DNA of 64,000 nucleotides from Rhizobium sullae. GTDB lineage: Bacteria; Pseudomonadota; Alphaproteobacteria; Rhizobiales; Rhizobiaceae. Positions 1 to 8,889 of the stretch are shown one piece after another (positions within the stretch are counted from its first letter, which is position 1; the number at the start of each line of letters is the position of its first letter). The stretch is from assembly GCF_900169785.1 (NCBI RefSeq), contig NZ_FWER01000003.1:143883-207882 (forward strand), read 5' to 3'. Both the position numbers and the translations under genes were made by a program. The notes below the pieces were generated by a model. It did not search any database, was not told where the DNA came from, and saw only the letters and a list, made by a program, of their open reading frames with translations.

Positions 1-195
1 GGAAAAATAGCTTCCATGACTGTCAGCGTATTGGACAGCAAGCTGGAAACTTTCCTCTACCAGTCTGACATTGAGGATTTTTTAGCGGGCTACGGAACTG
101 CTCCGGTAACTGGAAAGGCTCCTCCGGTTCTCAAGTCGGTCGCTCGTAGTTACAAGGCATCGCGCGGCGAGAACGCGGCAATGAAGAAAGACTAG
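1..195 (+). CDS. C-terminal end of an unknown protein (5' end outside window)
   Basis: An open frame runs from the first base to a TAG stop, giving about 64 residues (…KIASMTVSVLDSKLETFLYQ…) ending in MKKD. No family is recognised. The stop overlaps the GTG start of the next gene by one base, so the two are very likely co-transcribed and translationally coupled. This suggests it is the partner of the XRE-ImmA protein, as in two-gene toxin-antitoxin or phage-repressor units, but the visible part shows no domain that would confirm it. Confidence 0.6.
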   Translation, partial: GKIASMTVSVLDSKLETFLYQSDIEDFLAGYGTAPVTGKAPPVLKSVARSYKASRGENAAMKKD

Positions 196-1409
196 TGAGT
201 TTGGGATGGAAAGTGCGTAGCGGAGTACAGAATTTCGTGGGTGCCAAGTTGGCGGAGGCAAGACAAGCGAGAGGCATCACCTCGCGAAAAGCCTTAGCTG
301 ACTTGATGCAACGTGCGCCGAGCACAGTCATCAGGTGGGAAGATGGTGAGACCTTTCCCGAACCGCAGGCGCTCTCCGAGTTGGCGGCCACGCTCAATGT
401 TCCGGAAGATTTTTTCCTCACCTTACGGTCCGGCTCAGCTGGGCCCTCATTTTTTAGGTCATTCGCGGGGGCCTTGAAGGGCGAGAGGCTTGTGCAGCAA
501 GTCCGGCTGGCGTGGTTGCAAGATGTTACCGCAGTTGCGGAGCACTACGCTTATCTGCCAGCGGTCGATATTCCGGATTTATTGACGGGGCGTAATTTCA
601 AGACGTTGCGAGAGGATGATTTTGAGGGGCTAGCCCAAATTGCCAGAGAGCATTGGGGCATCGGCCTGCGGCCCATCGTCGACATGGTCGCGCTGATGGA
701 GCGTATTGGAGTGGTGATCGCCAGCGAGGCAATGGAGACTGATCAATTAGATGGATTGAGCAGGTGGGGTTCCGATGGTCGGCCCTATGTGCTGCTGGCC
801 AATGACAAGCAATCTTACGCAAGGAGGCAGTTTGACGCCGCCCATGAACTAGCCCATTTGCTGCTCCACAGAGCGGTAACTGAGGATGAGTTTGAAGACA
901 ATTTTAAACTCATCGAAGATCAGGCACACCGGTTTGCGTCCGCCTTTCTCCTCCCTGCCAGTCAGTTCTGTGCCGAGATCGATACCGCAGCAATCTGGGA
1001 GCTAGAGCGGCTGAAATCTCGATGGCGGGTTTCTATCAAAGCGCAGATAATGCGACTACAACGCCTTAACGTGCTAGATCGTGGCGCGGCCACGAGGCTA
1101 TACAAGATTTACAGTGCCAAGGGATACTCTTCAAAAGGGGAGCCCTTCGATGACACTTGGCCTTTGCAACAGCCGACACTCCTTGCCGACATTTTCAAGG
1201 CTATCGTGGATGCCGGGCAGGTCAGTAAGGAGGCGCTTTGCCAGGACCTTCCCTTGTTCCCACATGATGTGGAAAGCTTGACCGGTCTGTCCGCTGGATG
1301 GTTGACGATGGAGACCGCTCGTGTGGTCGCGTTAAAGCCAACTGCCGTTTCGCGACCCGGGAAGGCTGATGCAACGGGTAGCAATGTTGTGCCCATAAAG
1401 CGGCGATAG
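195..1409 (+). CDS. XRE-family HTH / ImmA-IrrE metallopeptidase fusion
   Basis: The 404-residue protein has an N-terminal XRE helix-turn-helix (about residues 14-75, with STVIRWEDGETFPEP as the recognition region) and a DUF955 zinc peptidase domain with the gluzincin motif HELAH at 217-221. Family members typically act as antirepressors or antitoxins that cleave or bind a partner regulator on mobile elements. The GTG start is chosen because it overlaps the upstream stop and places the HTH at the usual distance from the N-terminus. The gene is convergent with the operon that follows. The family is clear; the target protein is unknown. Confidence 0.88.
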   Translation: MSLGWKVRSGVQNFVGAKLAEARQARGITSRKALADLMQRAPSTVIRWEDGETFPEPQALSELAATLNVPEDFFLTLRSGSAGPSFFRSFAGALKGERLVQQVRLAWLQDVTAVAEHYAYLPAVDIPDLLTGRNFKTLREDDFEGLAQIAREHWGIGLRPIVDMVALMERIGVVIASEAMETDQLDGLSRWGSDGRPYVLLANDKQSYARRQFDAAHELAHLLLHRAVTEDEFEDNFKLIEDQAHRFASAFLLPASQFCAEIDTAAIWELERLKSRWRVSIKAQIMRLQRLNVLDRGAATRLYKIYSAKGYSSKGEPFDDTWPLQQPTLLADIFKAIVDAGQVSKEALCQDLPLFPHDVESLTGLSAGWLTMETARVVALKPTAVSRPGKADATGSNVVPIKRR

Positions 1410-1519
1410 GAGCTTGTGGCCCACAGTTTGATGCCTCGAACTTCGACGACATCGCATTCTAATACTTCCCGCTTAAACGGTTCGTGTTCAATAGATGCTT
1501 GTTGCCTGACCGCCCAGCG

Positions 1520-2188
1520 TCATCCTTTCACTCGCTCCTCGGGAGCCCAGAAGACAGAAATCGGCTTGTGTCGGACAAAGAACTGGCGTCCGTTATTCGA
1601 ATGCGGCTCTCGCGACAAGAATTCGATCTTGTCCAGATCGTGCTTTAGCTTTTCGAGATTTTCTCGCTTACCCGCAATATGCCCAATCCAACTCTCCAGC
1701 ACTTGATCAATTCGCTCACAATTGCAGAAAATCAAAAGCCCACCTTTGTCCTGAGCAGGTAAGCAAGTCGCGTAGCGCGAGAATAGCTGCAGATATCCGT
1801 CTTCAATATGGGCGTTTTGCTTGCCAGTCACCAGCTTCGCCTCACCGAGCCAAAGTAGATCAACACCTTCCTTAATAACAATGTCGCAGTGGCCACCTAC
1901 AGTAGAGTCATGAGAGGCATTTAAACCAATGCCTTCTAGCCTTCCGATCATAAAGATGGAAAGCTGATCCTCGGACTGTTTTTGAAGCTCCTTGGGATAC
2001 CTCGCCATTGTAGAGACGCATGAATCGATTGCGGCATCTACAATCGCGTAGAACTCATCGGCATCCTTCATACCTCCGGCACGCAAATTCATCAGCCGGT
2101 ACTGCAGTTCCATACCGGTAGATAAGGAAACTATACGAAGCTCCTCCAAAGATGGCCTTTGCTGGCCTGCGGCATCAGTCATCTTCAA
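1520..2188 (-). CDS. hypothetical protein with PD-(D/E)XK-like signature
   Basis: This 222-residue soluble protein is last in a leftward three-gene operon and overlaps the preceding gene by 4 nt (ATGA type). I do not recognise the family. Residues 100-118 read as a strand-turn-strand with D102 and an E116-A-K118 triad, preceded by a helix rich in acidic residues (about 69-80). This is the arrangement of PD-(D/E)XK nuclease folds, as in restriction-like or competence-type nucleases. The nuclease role is inferred from that pattern only. Base composition is lower in GC than the core genes downstream, consistent with transfer. Confidence 0.6.
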   Translation of the reverse strand: MKMTDAAGQQRPSLEELRIVSLSTGMELQYRLMNLRAGGMKDADEFYAIVDAAIDSCVSTMARYPKELQKQSEDQLSIFMIGRLEGIGLNASHDSTVGGHCDIVIKEGVDLLWLGEAKLVTGKQNAHIEDGYLQLFSRYATCLPAQDKGGLLIFCNCERIDQVLESWIGHIAGKRENLEKLKHDLDKIEFLSREPHSNNGRQFFVRHKPISVFWAPEERVKG

Positions 2189-2577
2189 TTACTACGCTCG
2201 AAGTATGGATAGAGGTGCTTTCTAAAATCCTTGACCGCCTCTCCAGAGTTTGGGTCTACTAGGAACCCGTGACGGTGTGCTTCCTGCAACTGTTCGGGCG
2301 ATATCTTGTATTCGTCGCCGTTCACGTTTTCATATACATAGAACACGTTTAGCAGATGCACTCTTCCTGAGGTCAAGGTGGCGACGCATTGAAGCAGCCG
2401 ACCGTCCGCTGGCTCTACCTCTCCAAACTTTGCAAGCTGGCTGTATGAAATGTATTTGGCCTGACTGGGGCTCAGCGCTACGATATTTTTTGCAATGCTC
2501 TTGGCGACGTCGCAAGCGGGATCATCCGCTAGTATCCGGTCAATTTCCGCAATCGGCTCTGAAGCATCAACGCTCAT
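2185..2577 (-). CDS. hypothetical protein, middle gene of three-gene operon
   Basis: This 130-residue protein has no recognisable domain, signal peptide or membrane segment. It begins 2 nt after the stop of the upstream 359-aa gene and overlaps the start of the nuclease-like gene by 4 nt, so all three are almost certainly translated from one mRNA. Its middle part (about 60-85, LLQCVATLTSGRVHLLNVFY) looks like a beta-rich core and the C-terminus like an amphipathic helix. It could be a partner or immunity protein for its neighbours; nothing in the sequence decides this. Confidence 0.6.
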   Translation of the reverse strand: MSVDASEPIAEIDRILADDPACDVAKSIAKNIVALSPSQAKYISYSQLAKFGEVEPADGRLLQCVATLTSGRVHLLNVFYVYENVNGDEYKISPEQLQEAHRHGFLVDPNSGEAVKDFRKHLYPYFERSN

Positions 2578-2579
2578 AG

Positions 2580-3659
2580 TCAGAGATAGCTCTCAAGTTT
2601 TTGCTTGATCTCGGAATATTCCTGGGAGTCGCTACACTTACGAATTGTGGCCGAAAAGAGACCCGGCGAGGTGGATGCTGCCATTGTTGCACGACCGTCA
2701 AGGAAAAGCTCCGGGGAGCTGAATTCGCCGTGTTGGCCAGCAAGGACCCACCGAACTCCAATCCGATATGGTTCTATGTCTGCCGCCAAGGCAGCCTTGC
2801 CGTTAACATGATACACCTCTTTTCTGAGGCAAGCATCTCTATCGCGCATCTTCTCATGTTTCGTAGAACCGGTCGAAGTCGCAAATGCCAGTTCGATTAT
2901 AATTCCTTCGTTCGAATTGTCATAGATTGGTTTAATGGCAGGGAAGAGATCAACTGGCGCAATTAGGGCCTTGGAACCCGATTTTCCATGGACATCAGCG
3001 TAAATTTTCTGGTGTGCATTCGTCACGGCCTCTTGCGTCTCATTTCCTAAAAAGTCGGCCCGAACCTCAATGACCTTGCCCTTATGGGGAACCCAAACAA
3101 CGTCATACGCCTGAACTTTCCGATTATGTATGCCAATGATTTCTTCGAAGTCACCAATAGCCTGCTGGGCGGCTTTGGGTAGCGATTGGACACTAAGTCG
3201 TTGACGCTCATCCTTCTTTCTCACCGAGGAATATATCGCGGCCATCCCGGTGGGGGTCTGATGCACATAGACTAAGGCCGGGTCGCTCAAGGACGCTTTC
3301 TGCAATTGCTGACCGGACAGTGGCAGCGGGAGGAAAGGAGCATTTTTGAACTTCTGATATTGAAACCTTAGGTTGTCGACGTTCGCCTTCCCAAGATTGT
3401 AGAATCTTACAGATTTCTCTCCGGAGGAAATATGATCTAGATATGCTGTAACGAGGCCGTCAACGTCGGCCACGCCTTTGTGACTCTTGACGGCTTCGAT
3501 AGTGTTCTCCCACCCATGCCCGATAGGAACCTGATGCTTATGGAAGATTTTCTTTGCGACGTACCACGGCGCTCGTTCCTGAAATACTTCGATCAGCTTC
3601 AGCAAACGAGCACTCGGATTGGAATACGGCGTTCCTGCATTGTAAAAAAAGAAAAACAT
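2580..3659 (-). CDS. hypothetical 359-aa protein, first gene of three-gene operon
   Basis: The ATG lies 5-6 nt after a GGGGGA ribosome site, and the protein starts with an unusual MFFFFYN. No family is recognised. Around residues 183-203 a strand-strand pattern (YDVVWVPHKGKVIEVRADF) carries D186 and E198-V-R200. This resembles a PD-(D/E)XK core in which the lysine is replaced by arginine, so it may be an inactive or divergent nuclease fold. It is transcribed divergently from parA across a gap of about 170 bp, with the two downstream genes tightly coupled. The function is unknown; a defence or plasmid-maintenance role is suggested only by the neighbourhood. Confidence 0.58.
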   Translation of the reverse strand: MFFFFYNAGTPYSNPSARLLKLIEVFQERAPWYVAKKIFHKHQVPIGHGWENTIEAVKSHKGVADVDGLVTAYLDHISSGEKSVRFYNLGKANVDNLRFQYQKFKNAPFLPLPLSGQQLQKASLSDPALVYVHQTPTGMAAIYSSVRKKDERQRLSVQSLPKAAQQAIGDFEEIIGIHNRKVQAYDVVWVPHKGKVIEVRADFLGNETQEAVTNAHQKIYADVHGKSGSKALIAPVDLFPAIKPIYDNSNEGIIIELAFATSTGSTKHEKMRDRDACLRKEVYHVNGKAALAADIEPYRIGVRWVLAGQHGEFSSPELFLDGRATMAASTSPGLFSATIRKCSDSQEYSEIKQKLESYL

Positions 3660-3827
3660 TGGTCCCCCTGAAATTCAATCTCAACAGCAAACGTGGTGCA
3701 TTGTCCAGCCCCTCCTTACCTCACCAACACGTTTCAGGGTTGCGTTTCAGCAGCTCCACATCGGAAGGTGTATTTCGAGTGTTCGCGAATCGGTTATCAA
3801 CATAGAAACAGCTCTTTTGGGGGACCC

Positions 3828-4763
3828 ATGGCAAAGCGTGTAAGCGTGATCAATTTCAAAGGAGGCGTCGGTAAGACGACCTTAGCTTTCCAGCTGGCAG
3901 CTGGCCTAGTTCGATATCATAAGCCCGCACGAGTTCTGGTTGTAGATATGGACCATCAGAGCAGCCTTTCAATCGTGTGCTTAGGTGCAACAAACTGGAA
4001 CGCCCGCGTTGGTGCAAACCTGACAGTAAACGAAATATTCAAGCCCTTTGTGGGTCAAAACCCTTCAATGCCAGGAACGGGCATTGTCAGCGGTACGCAA
4101 CTGAACCCTGTACACTACACCAATCTCAAGGTCGTTCCGGCGAGTTTGCAGCTTGACGATATTGAGATTGAGCTGACTGCATCTCACCACGGTAATGCCA
4201 TCCACTCTGAATGGGATAAACGCACTCTGGTGTGCCGCTGGCTGGAAGAATCTGGTGTCGATGCCATGTTCGATTACATTATCTTTGATTGCCCGCCAGC
4301 GACCAAGATTGTCTCGCAAAACGCTATCGCAGCGAGCCATGGCTTCATTATTCCCGTTATCCCTGAAGCCGTAATGGAGCGCGGAGCCCCCCATCTATAC
4401 AGCATGGTTCAAAACGGCATCGACAAGAGGCTGAAAGCGCTCGCATCGATGGGTACCCCACGTTCAATGCATGTCCCTGACACAAAGCTCGCCGGGGTTG
4501 CAATAACCCGTATCAAAACCCACGGGCCCGCCGCTTCTGGCTACACCGATGATCATACACAGCACCTGACCTCGCTTCAGCGATATTGGACGGGGAATCT
4601 GGTGACGCCTTATATCGAAGATGGTACAGGTATATCTCAAACTTTGGCCGAAGGCGTTCCCGTATACGACCGGGGCTCAAACCAAAATATTGGCGGTCGA
4701 GGACTTCATACTATGTACAGGGACCTCACTGCAGCGTTGAAGACGAGGATTGATGCACTGTGA
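3828..4763 (+). CDS. ParA-family partition ATPase
   Basis: This 311-residue deviant Walker ATPase has KGGVGKTT at residues 11-18, a VDMDHQSSL strand near 45 and IIFDCPP near 140. These motifs mark ParA/Soj ATPases that move plasmids or chromosomal regions on the nucleoid. I chose the ATG at 3828 rather than upstream in-frame starts because ParA proteins begin just before the first beta strand (MAKRVSVINFKGG). The downstream gene overlaps by 4 nt and is the likely DNA-binding partner. With the replication gene 1.2 kb away it looks like the partition unit of an integrated plasmid. Confidence 0.88.
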   Translation: MAKRVSVINFKGGVGKTTLAFQLAAGLVRYHKPARVLVVDMDHQSSLSIVCLGATNWNARVGANLTVNEIFKPFVGQNPSMPGTGIVSGTQLNPVHYTNLKVVPASLQLDDIEIELTASHHGNAIHSEWDKRTLVCRWLEESGVDAMFDYIIFDCPPATKIVSQNAIAASHGFIIPVIPEAVMERGAPHLYSMVQNGIDKRLKALASMGTPRSMHVPDTKLAGVAITRIKTHGPAASGYTDDHTQHLTSLQRYWTGNLVTPYIEDGTGISQTLAEGVPVYDRGSNQNIGGRGLHTMYRDLTAALKTRIDAL

Positions 4764-5233
4764 ATAAAAAGCCTTTCCAACCTCGTGGCAGACTGAAAAA
4801 GCCCCTTACAGGGGCTGAAGTGGGGCGCTATCTAAAAAGCCTAGCGCTTCTTCAACGCGATCCTCGTATGGGGAACCTGGAACTAAGTGAAGCTCTTATG
4901 AGTCTGGGAAAGGCGCTTTTAGAGACCAAATCTGCTCCCCTCGAAAGGGTGATTGATGACATCACCAAGAATGACCAGGGGTTCCTTCCAGAGCTTGCGA
5001 GTTTTCGTGGCCTGACTTTGGAGGATGTTAGGCGTTATTTAGATCGCTCGACGACGCAGAAGGGTGAGCTTGTCACTATTGGTACCGAACGATTTGGCAT
5101 CGCGAAGTCGAGGTTAGAACGGTTGCCTCGCGAAGAGGTGGTTGCCGCATTGCGTGCAGCATTGGAGCACGAAGAATCTCTGAACATTATTTCTGAGGAA
5201 GCTAAACGAGGCGGACAATTGCGGTCTTCTTAG
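4760..5233 (+). CDS. small protein paired with ParA (putative partition partner)
   Basis: This 157-residue, highly charged, mostly helical protein starts at a GTG inside the last codons of parA (GTGA overlap), so it is translationally coupled. No ParB nuclease domain or clear HTH is visible, but the C-terminal half (GLTLEDVRRYLDR, then LPREEVVAALRAALEHEE) could form a compact helical DNA- or ParA-binding region. Small non-ParB partners are common next to ParA on plasmids and ICEs. The assignment is from position, not from a recognised domain. Confidence 0.65.
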   Translation: MNKKPFQPRGRLKKPLTGAEVGRYLKSLALLQRDPRMGNLELSEALMSLGKALLETKSAPLERVIDDITKNDQGFLPELASFRGLTLEDVRRYLDRSTTQKGELVTIGTERFGIAKSRLERLPREEVVAALRAALEHEESLNIISEEAKRGGQLRSS

Positions 5234-5592
5234 TCGCGACTGAATTACTGACCCGGTTCCAGCGCTTGGGCTTATTTGGCCCCGTTTTGTATCCCGGACT
5301 GCGCCTCCCAAACGTGGTCCGGATCGAAATCGTAAATGTTGACATATTCAGCATTTGGCGTACACAGAAACCAGCTCGATATTGTGCACGTACGCGATAT
5401 AAAACGTTGTTTTCGTTACTGATCTAGGCTTACGCCGAGGTGCCCGCTTCTTCCCTCCAGGCCCACCCAGCAGCTATTCATTTTGCTGGTAGTCCTCGAC
5501 GCTGCATTCATTGGTCTTGCTCGCGTCGCTGCAGTTGACGGCACAGGAAAATGCTCCCAACATTTTTCCATCGGCGTAATTTGGGACTTCAG
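5234..5592. other. non-coding stretch between the ParA pair and a small gene
   Basis: No convincing gene is present. A TTGACA hexamer (around 5339, in aaatgttgacatattcag) could be a -35 element, and AT-rich sequence with short A/T tracts follows up to about 5415. A centromere-like site for the ParA pair could lie here, but I do not see a clear set of direct repeats. Confidence 0.35.
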
Positions 5593-5829
5593 ATGGACAA
5601 TATCGAAGATTGCAGGACCGCACTGGAGCAAGTCGAGCGGGACATCATCACTGCTCGCTGGAGATATCGGTCAGTAGCGGAGCACATCAGTGCGCTTTTC
5701 AAAAGCGGAAGCGGCGATGCCGAAATCCGAGCCGGATTCTCCGACGCGAAAACGGTCAAGGCACAGCTCGACGATCTATATCAGGCAGCTGTTCCACTTC
5801 GAATGCAGGTTTACGCTGTGAGCGATTGA
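5593..5829 (+). CDS. small helical hypothetical protein
   Basis: The 78-residue protein starts MDNIEDCRTALEQVERD and is predicted to be mostly helical and soluble. The internal ATG was preferred to earlier in-frame codons because the sequence upstream of it does not look protein-like. A strong terminator follows about 30 nt after the stop, which supports it as an expressed unit. It sits just upstream of the replication protein gene. No family is recognised. Confidence 0.45.
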   Translation: MDNIEDCRTALEQVERDIITARWRYRSVAEHISALFKSGSGDAEIRAGFSDAKTVKAQLDDLYQAAVPLRMQVYAVSD

Positions 5830-5855
5830 CGCCGACAGTTTTAGGGCCGAGCATT

Positions 5856-5899
5856 AAAAAAGACGCCGTCACAGGGCTGGAACCCTCGGGCGTCTTTTT
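5856..5899 (+). terminator. Rho-independent terminator
   Basis: An inverted repeat pairs AAAAAGACGCC with GGCGTCTTTTT, with an inner cagggct/aaccctcg pairing, and ends in a T run on the + strand. It closes the small gene upstream and insulates the replication gene downstream. The A-run on the left arm means it could also work on the - strand. Confidence 0.8.
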
Positions 5900-5961
5900 A
5901 ATCACTGTTTCAAAATAATGAACGACAGAATGTTTATTGTAAAGCCCCCATTGACGACGAA

Positions 5962-7593
5962 GTGAGCGTCGGGCTGGGAGATACCCCAGCCCAACAGACA
6001 GATTTCCTCGCCCCCGCCCGTCAACAAAATTGGCTTGATGGAACTGGGATGGTCGGGTTCGAAAGTCGCTATGAAGAAGCTCGCCGCCGTAAGCGCGAAG
6101 CACGTGAAAAGCGGGGCAGTACTAAGGGTGAATTCAGCGAATTCGCGCTCGCCGCAAGTGAGCAGAACGGTTTAGTAAAGAAGCGCTTGGAAAACGGCTT
6201 CGAACTGCCCTTTGCACGTGAAATCGGCGGGCGAACAAGGCAGCCATTCCGGGAAATGGGCCTGCGATCCGAAAATAACGTCGTCCTAAAATATTTTGTG
6301 ACACTCGTGCCGAAGGGTGGAGACGCCCGCGCGTCAGACGACAAAGCCACTCTAGCAGTTCAGTGCACATCCAAGCTGCTGACACTCGACTATGCATACA
6401 TTGAACTGAATAGGGATTTTTTGGCGGCGCTCCGCGTCGATTGCGACGGCATTTTTCATACACCAGCGGCATGTCTTTTTCGTCTGACCGAGGCCGTTCG
6501 TGACGGCCGAATCCCATGTCTCCCTCACATAATCGTCGGCGACTTGCAGGACGATGGCCGGTATGCTCGGCCTCACTTTGTATGGCTGCTGCCGTACGGA
6601 TCGGCAGTATGGCGTAGCGACGACGACCGGTGCCGTCAGAAGCCTATCCGGCTCTTCGACGCCGTTGCACGGGGTCTCGCTGCCGCACTGCTCGATCTTG
6701 GCGCGGACGCGGCTGCTCCGACCATGACCGGGCGCATGAAGAATCCGCTGAGTCCGTTCTGGCACACGGTCACGCCGAACGGTGACGTCTGGCCGACGCT
6801 GTCTGAGTACGCGGAATATGTGGACACCAGCGCCAGCCGTGCCGTCCTCGCACGGGAGGCGGCGGCAGTGCAATCCGGTCTCGGTCTGACAGCATCGAAC
6901 CGGCTGTTCGACGCGCTGCGCACGGAAGGCCAGCGGCTCCTGGCCGAATGGCATTTCGGAGCCGACGCCCGGATGCGCGGTAGCCGCGCGGCTATGGCCG
7001 ACGATCTCCACGAAGCACTGGCCGCCTTCGCGGAGAAGGCGGGGCTGGGCGAGGACGGCGTCAGCTACGTGACGGGTAAAGTCGCGGACTACCTCGCCTC
7101 GCACTTCGACGCCGCGAAGCTCGAAGCACCGCGCCGCGTCCGTGGCCGACTGCTCGATGTCGTCGATGGTCTGAAGACGGTCATTGAGCGACAGTCGGCG
7201 GGCGGACGGTATTCCGGCGCGGCGAAGGGCGCGGCAACGCTCCAACGGCTGCGTGAAGCCCACGAACAGCTTGTCGCGTCCGGCGAGGCCGTGACGCGGG
7301 CGTCGCTAGCTGCGGCGGCAGGCGTCTCTGTCCGGACGGCCACGGCGCGGTGGAGTGAGATTGTCCCCTATGGTGATACGCAACCGGAGAGCGGTGAAAA
7401 TAGGTGTATAGATAAAAAGGGCGCTGCTCACTTTTCGGAGGCAACGTCGGCCAGGTTCGATCCCGCAAAACCAGATATGTCGACAGTATCTGCGGAGAAC
7501 CTCCCGGGGCCGCACGCTACGATCTGCTCCTACTCCAGGGAGGACGGGGTCAACGATGGAAAATGCAGCCCACTATCGCAAACGTTGCGCTGA
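5962..7593 (+). CDS. plasmid replication protein (ColE2/primase-type replicase)
   Basis: This 543-residue protein has features of the archaeo-eukaryotic-primase-like replicases of ColE2-type and related plasmids: a hydrophobic ARPHFVWLLPYGSAVW strand pair near 205-220, then TMTGRMKNPLSPFW around 255-270, matching the family's KNPxxxxW element, followed by helical regions and an HTH-like segment (TRASLAAAAGVSVRTATARW) near 450-470. It is likely to prime or initiate replication of the element. The start is a GTG; a later ATG about 29 codons in is also possible. Its C-terminus overlaps the next small gene. Confidence 0.78.
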   Translation: MSVGLGDTPAQQTDFLAPARQQNWLDGTGMVGFESRYEEARRRKREAREKRGSTKGEFSEFALAASEQNGLVKKRLENGFELPFAREIGGRTRQPFREMGLRSENNVVLKYFVTLVPKGGDARASDDKATLAVQCTSKLLTLDYAYIELNRDFLAALRVDCDGIFHTPAACLFRLTEAVRDGRIPCLPHIIVGDLQDDGRYARPHFVWLLPYGSAVWRSDDDRCRQKPIRLFDAVARGLAAALLDLGADAAAPTMTGRMKNPLSPFWHTVTPNGDVWPTLSEYAEYVDTSASRAVLAREAAAVQSGLGLTASNRLFDALRTEGQRLLAEWHFGADARMRGSRAAMADDLHEALAAFAEKAGLGEDGVSYVTGKVADYLASHFDAAKLEAPRRVRGRLLDVVDGLKTVIERQSAGGRYSGAAKGAATLQRLREAHEQLVASGEAVTRASLAAAAGVSVRTATARWSEIVPYGDTQPESGENRCIDKKGAAHFSEATSARFDPAKPDMSTVSAENLPGPHATICSYSREDGVNDGKCSPLSQTLR

Positions 7594-7823
7594 TCGCAGG
7601 GGAACGGGTGCGCAAGCTTGACAAAGCATTCGGTCAGCGGAGTGCTATCAAGCCGATCCTTGATGAACTTGCTGCTACGTATGGGATTCGGTTGACGGAA
7701 GCGCAAGCATTGCAAGCGGCCCGGTCGGCGTCGGGCTGGATGCGCGACTTCGAGGAGATCATCCCCGGCAGATGGCTGTCGGATGAGGAGAGCGCGGCGC
7801 TTGGGCTTCCGATCGCGGCATAG
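7563..7823 (+). CDS. small hypothetical protein downstream of rep
   Basis: This 86-residue, mostly helical protein starts inside the last 31 nt of the replicase gene in another frame, which suggests coupling. The C-terminal region (SGWMRDFEEIIPGRWLSDEES) is Trp-rich and may be a small interaction module. No family is recognised. It could be a copy-control or replication accessory protein by position only. Confidence 0.5.
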   Translation: MQPTIANVALIAGERVRKLDKAFGQRSAIKPILDELAATYGIRLTEAQALQAARSASGWMRDFEEIIPGRWLSDEESAALGLPIAA

Positions 7824-8062
7824 CGATCGGCGTATGGCCTCCCCGACCATAAAGGGGTTCGCCGGAAGGCTCTCGATGAAATCGTCCCTCGGAAGAGCAT
7901 CCATGGAATGGCCGACACTTACGAAGTAAGTGGTAGTCGGTCACTACAGCTTTGCCGACGGCTCCTTCTTCCTTTCCGCCGATGGCTTTTGCTCCCAACA
8001 TTTGACACACTTACGCGAATCACGAGAGATTACGACCCTCTGATTGGGTTAGGAGACTGTAG

Positions 8063-8212
8063 ATGGCTAAAAAACCTTCTAGTGACGGCAAGTCTGATCG
8101 AAGCGCCGTGACTGGTCGCTACGTCACTGAGGAGTATGCGAAGAAGCATCCAAGGACGACGGTGAGCGAGAGCCGTCCAAAGCCGCCACCGCCGGGGAAG
8201 AAGGGTAAATAG
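8063..8212 (+). CDS. 49-aa basic small protein (SGRYVT…KKHPRTT type)
   Basis: An ATG preceded by AGGAG at good spacing opens a 49-residue basic protein, MAKKPSSDGK… with SAVTGRYVTEEYAKKHP and a Pro/Lys tail. This pattern (T-G-R-[FY]-V followed by K-x-x-P-x-T-T) recurs in a widespread family of tiny proteobacterial proteins of unknown function, sometimes mis-annotated as transporters. A TTGACA hexamer about 60 nt upstream could be its promoter. Its 3' half is antisense to the end of the next gene. Confidence 0.65.
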   Translation: MAKKPSSDGKSDRSAVTGRYVTEEYAKKHPRTTVSESRPKPPPPGKKGK

Positions 8213-8723
8213 CTACTGATAGAACCCAGATTGCAACGGCTATTAGGGGTGATGACGCCGACAGCATTGCCCCTAGTGAAAGCAGCTTGCCGTTTTGCTC
8301 CAAGAAGGCTGCGTTCTTTTCAATATTCTCTTGGTAGTTCTGCGCCTCGCCCCATAAAACCTCACTCAAAGGCTGATGAAGCACGCTTTCCCAGCAGTGC
8401 GGGTGCGTTCCTGGGAAATAGAAATCGACAGGCCTAGCTGCCCATAGACAAATGCAGGCGCCAACTGCCATGAGAACCGAACCCGATAAGCCCGCGAGCA
8501 GTATGGGGAATTCCGTACTTTTGTCCCAATACGCTATCGCTCCAGCTGCGATCGCGGCGGCGACCGACGCGAAGAAGGCAGCCATAGTCATTGCCCTCTG
8601 GTCTGAAGCTAGCGCGGATTCAAATTGAGCCTGCAAGTAAAGCTCGCCTTGGTGCAGAACCTTCTCTGCCATATCGAGCGGTACGCTTTTTTCAGGCATA
8701 ATGTTCGAAGGGAAGTCGTTCAT
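8124..8723 (-). CDS. three-TM membrane protein of unknown function
   Basis: The 199-residue protein has an N-terminal helix (about 15-45) followed by three hydrophobic segments: MTMAAFFASVAAAIAAGAI, a second near 75-95 (ILLAGLSGSVLMAVGACICL) and a third near 148-172. The overall plan resembles small membrane proteins in defence and TA-like loci (S-4TM/SLATT-like), but that is only a topological resemblance. The last ~25 residues, low-complexity Ser/Pro/Ala, lie antisense to the 49-aa gene and may be a read-on tail. Confidence 0.6.
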   Translation of the reverse strand: MNDFPSNIMPEKSVPLDMAEKVLHQGELYLQAQFESALASDQRAMTMAAFFASVAAAIAAGAIAYWDKSTEFPILLAGLSGSVLMAVGACICLWAARPVDFYFPGTHPHCWESVLHQPLSEVLWGEAQNYQENIEKNAAFLEQNGKLLSLGAMLSASSPLIAVAIWVLSVAIYPSSPAVAALDGSRSPSSLDASSHTPQ

Positions 8724-8889
8724 TTGTCACCTCATAAGAGGCCCGCTCATTTGAACTGACCCCATTAAGTTGGACGGTTTAAAGGCAAGGCAGATTTAAG
8801 GATTTGTCGATTTGCTTCTGTTCAATCTTAATCATCCGGAGAGATGAAGGAGCAGTGTCCATGGAATCATGCGATTGGCGAAGCGCCAG

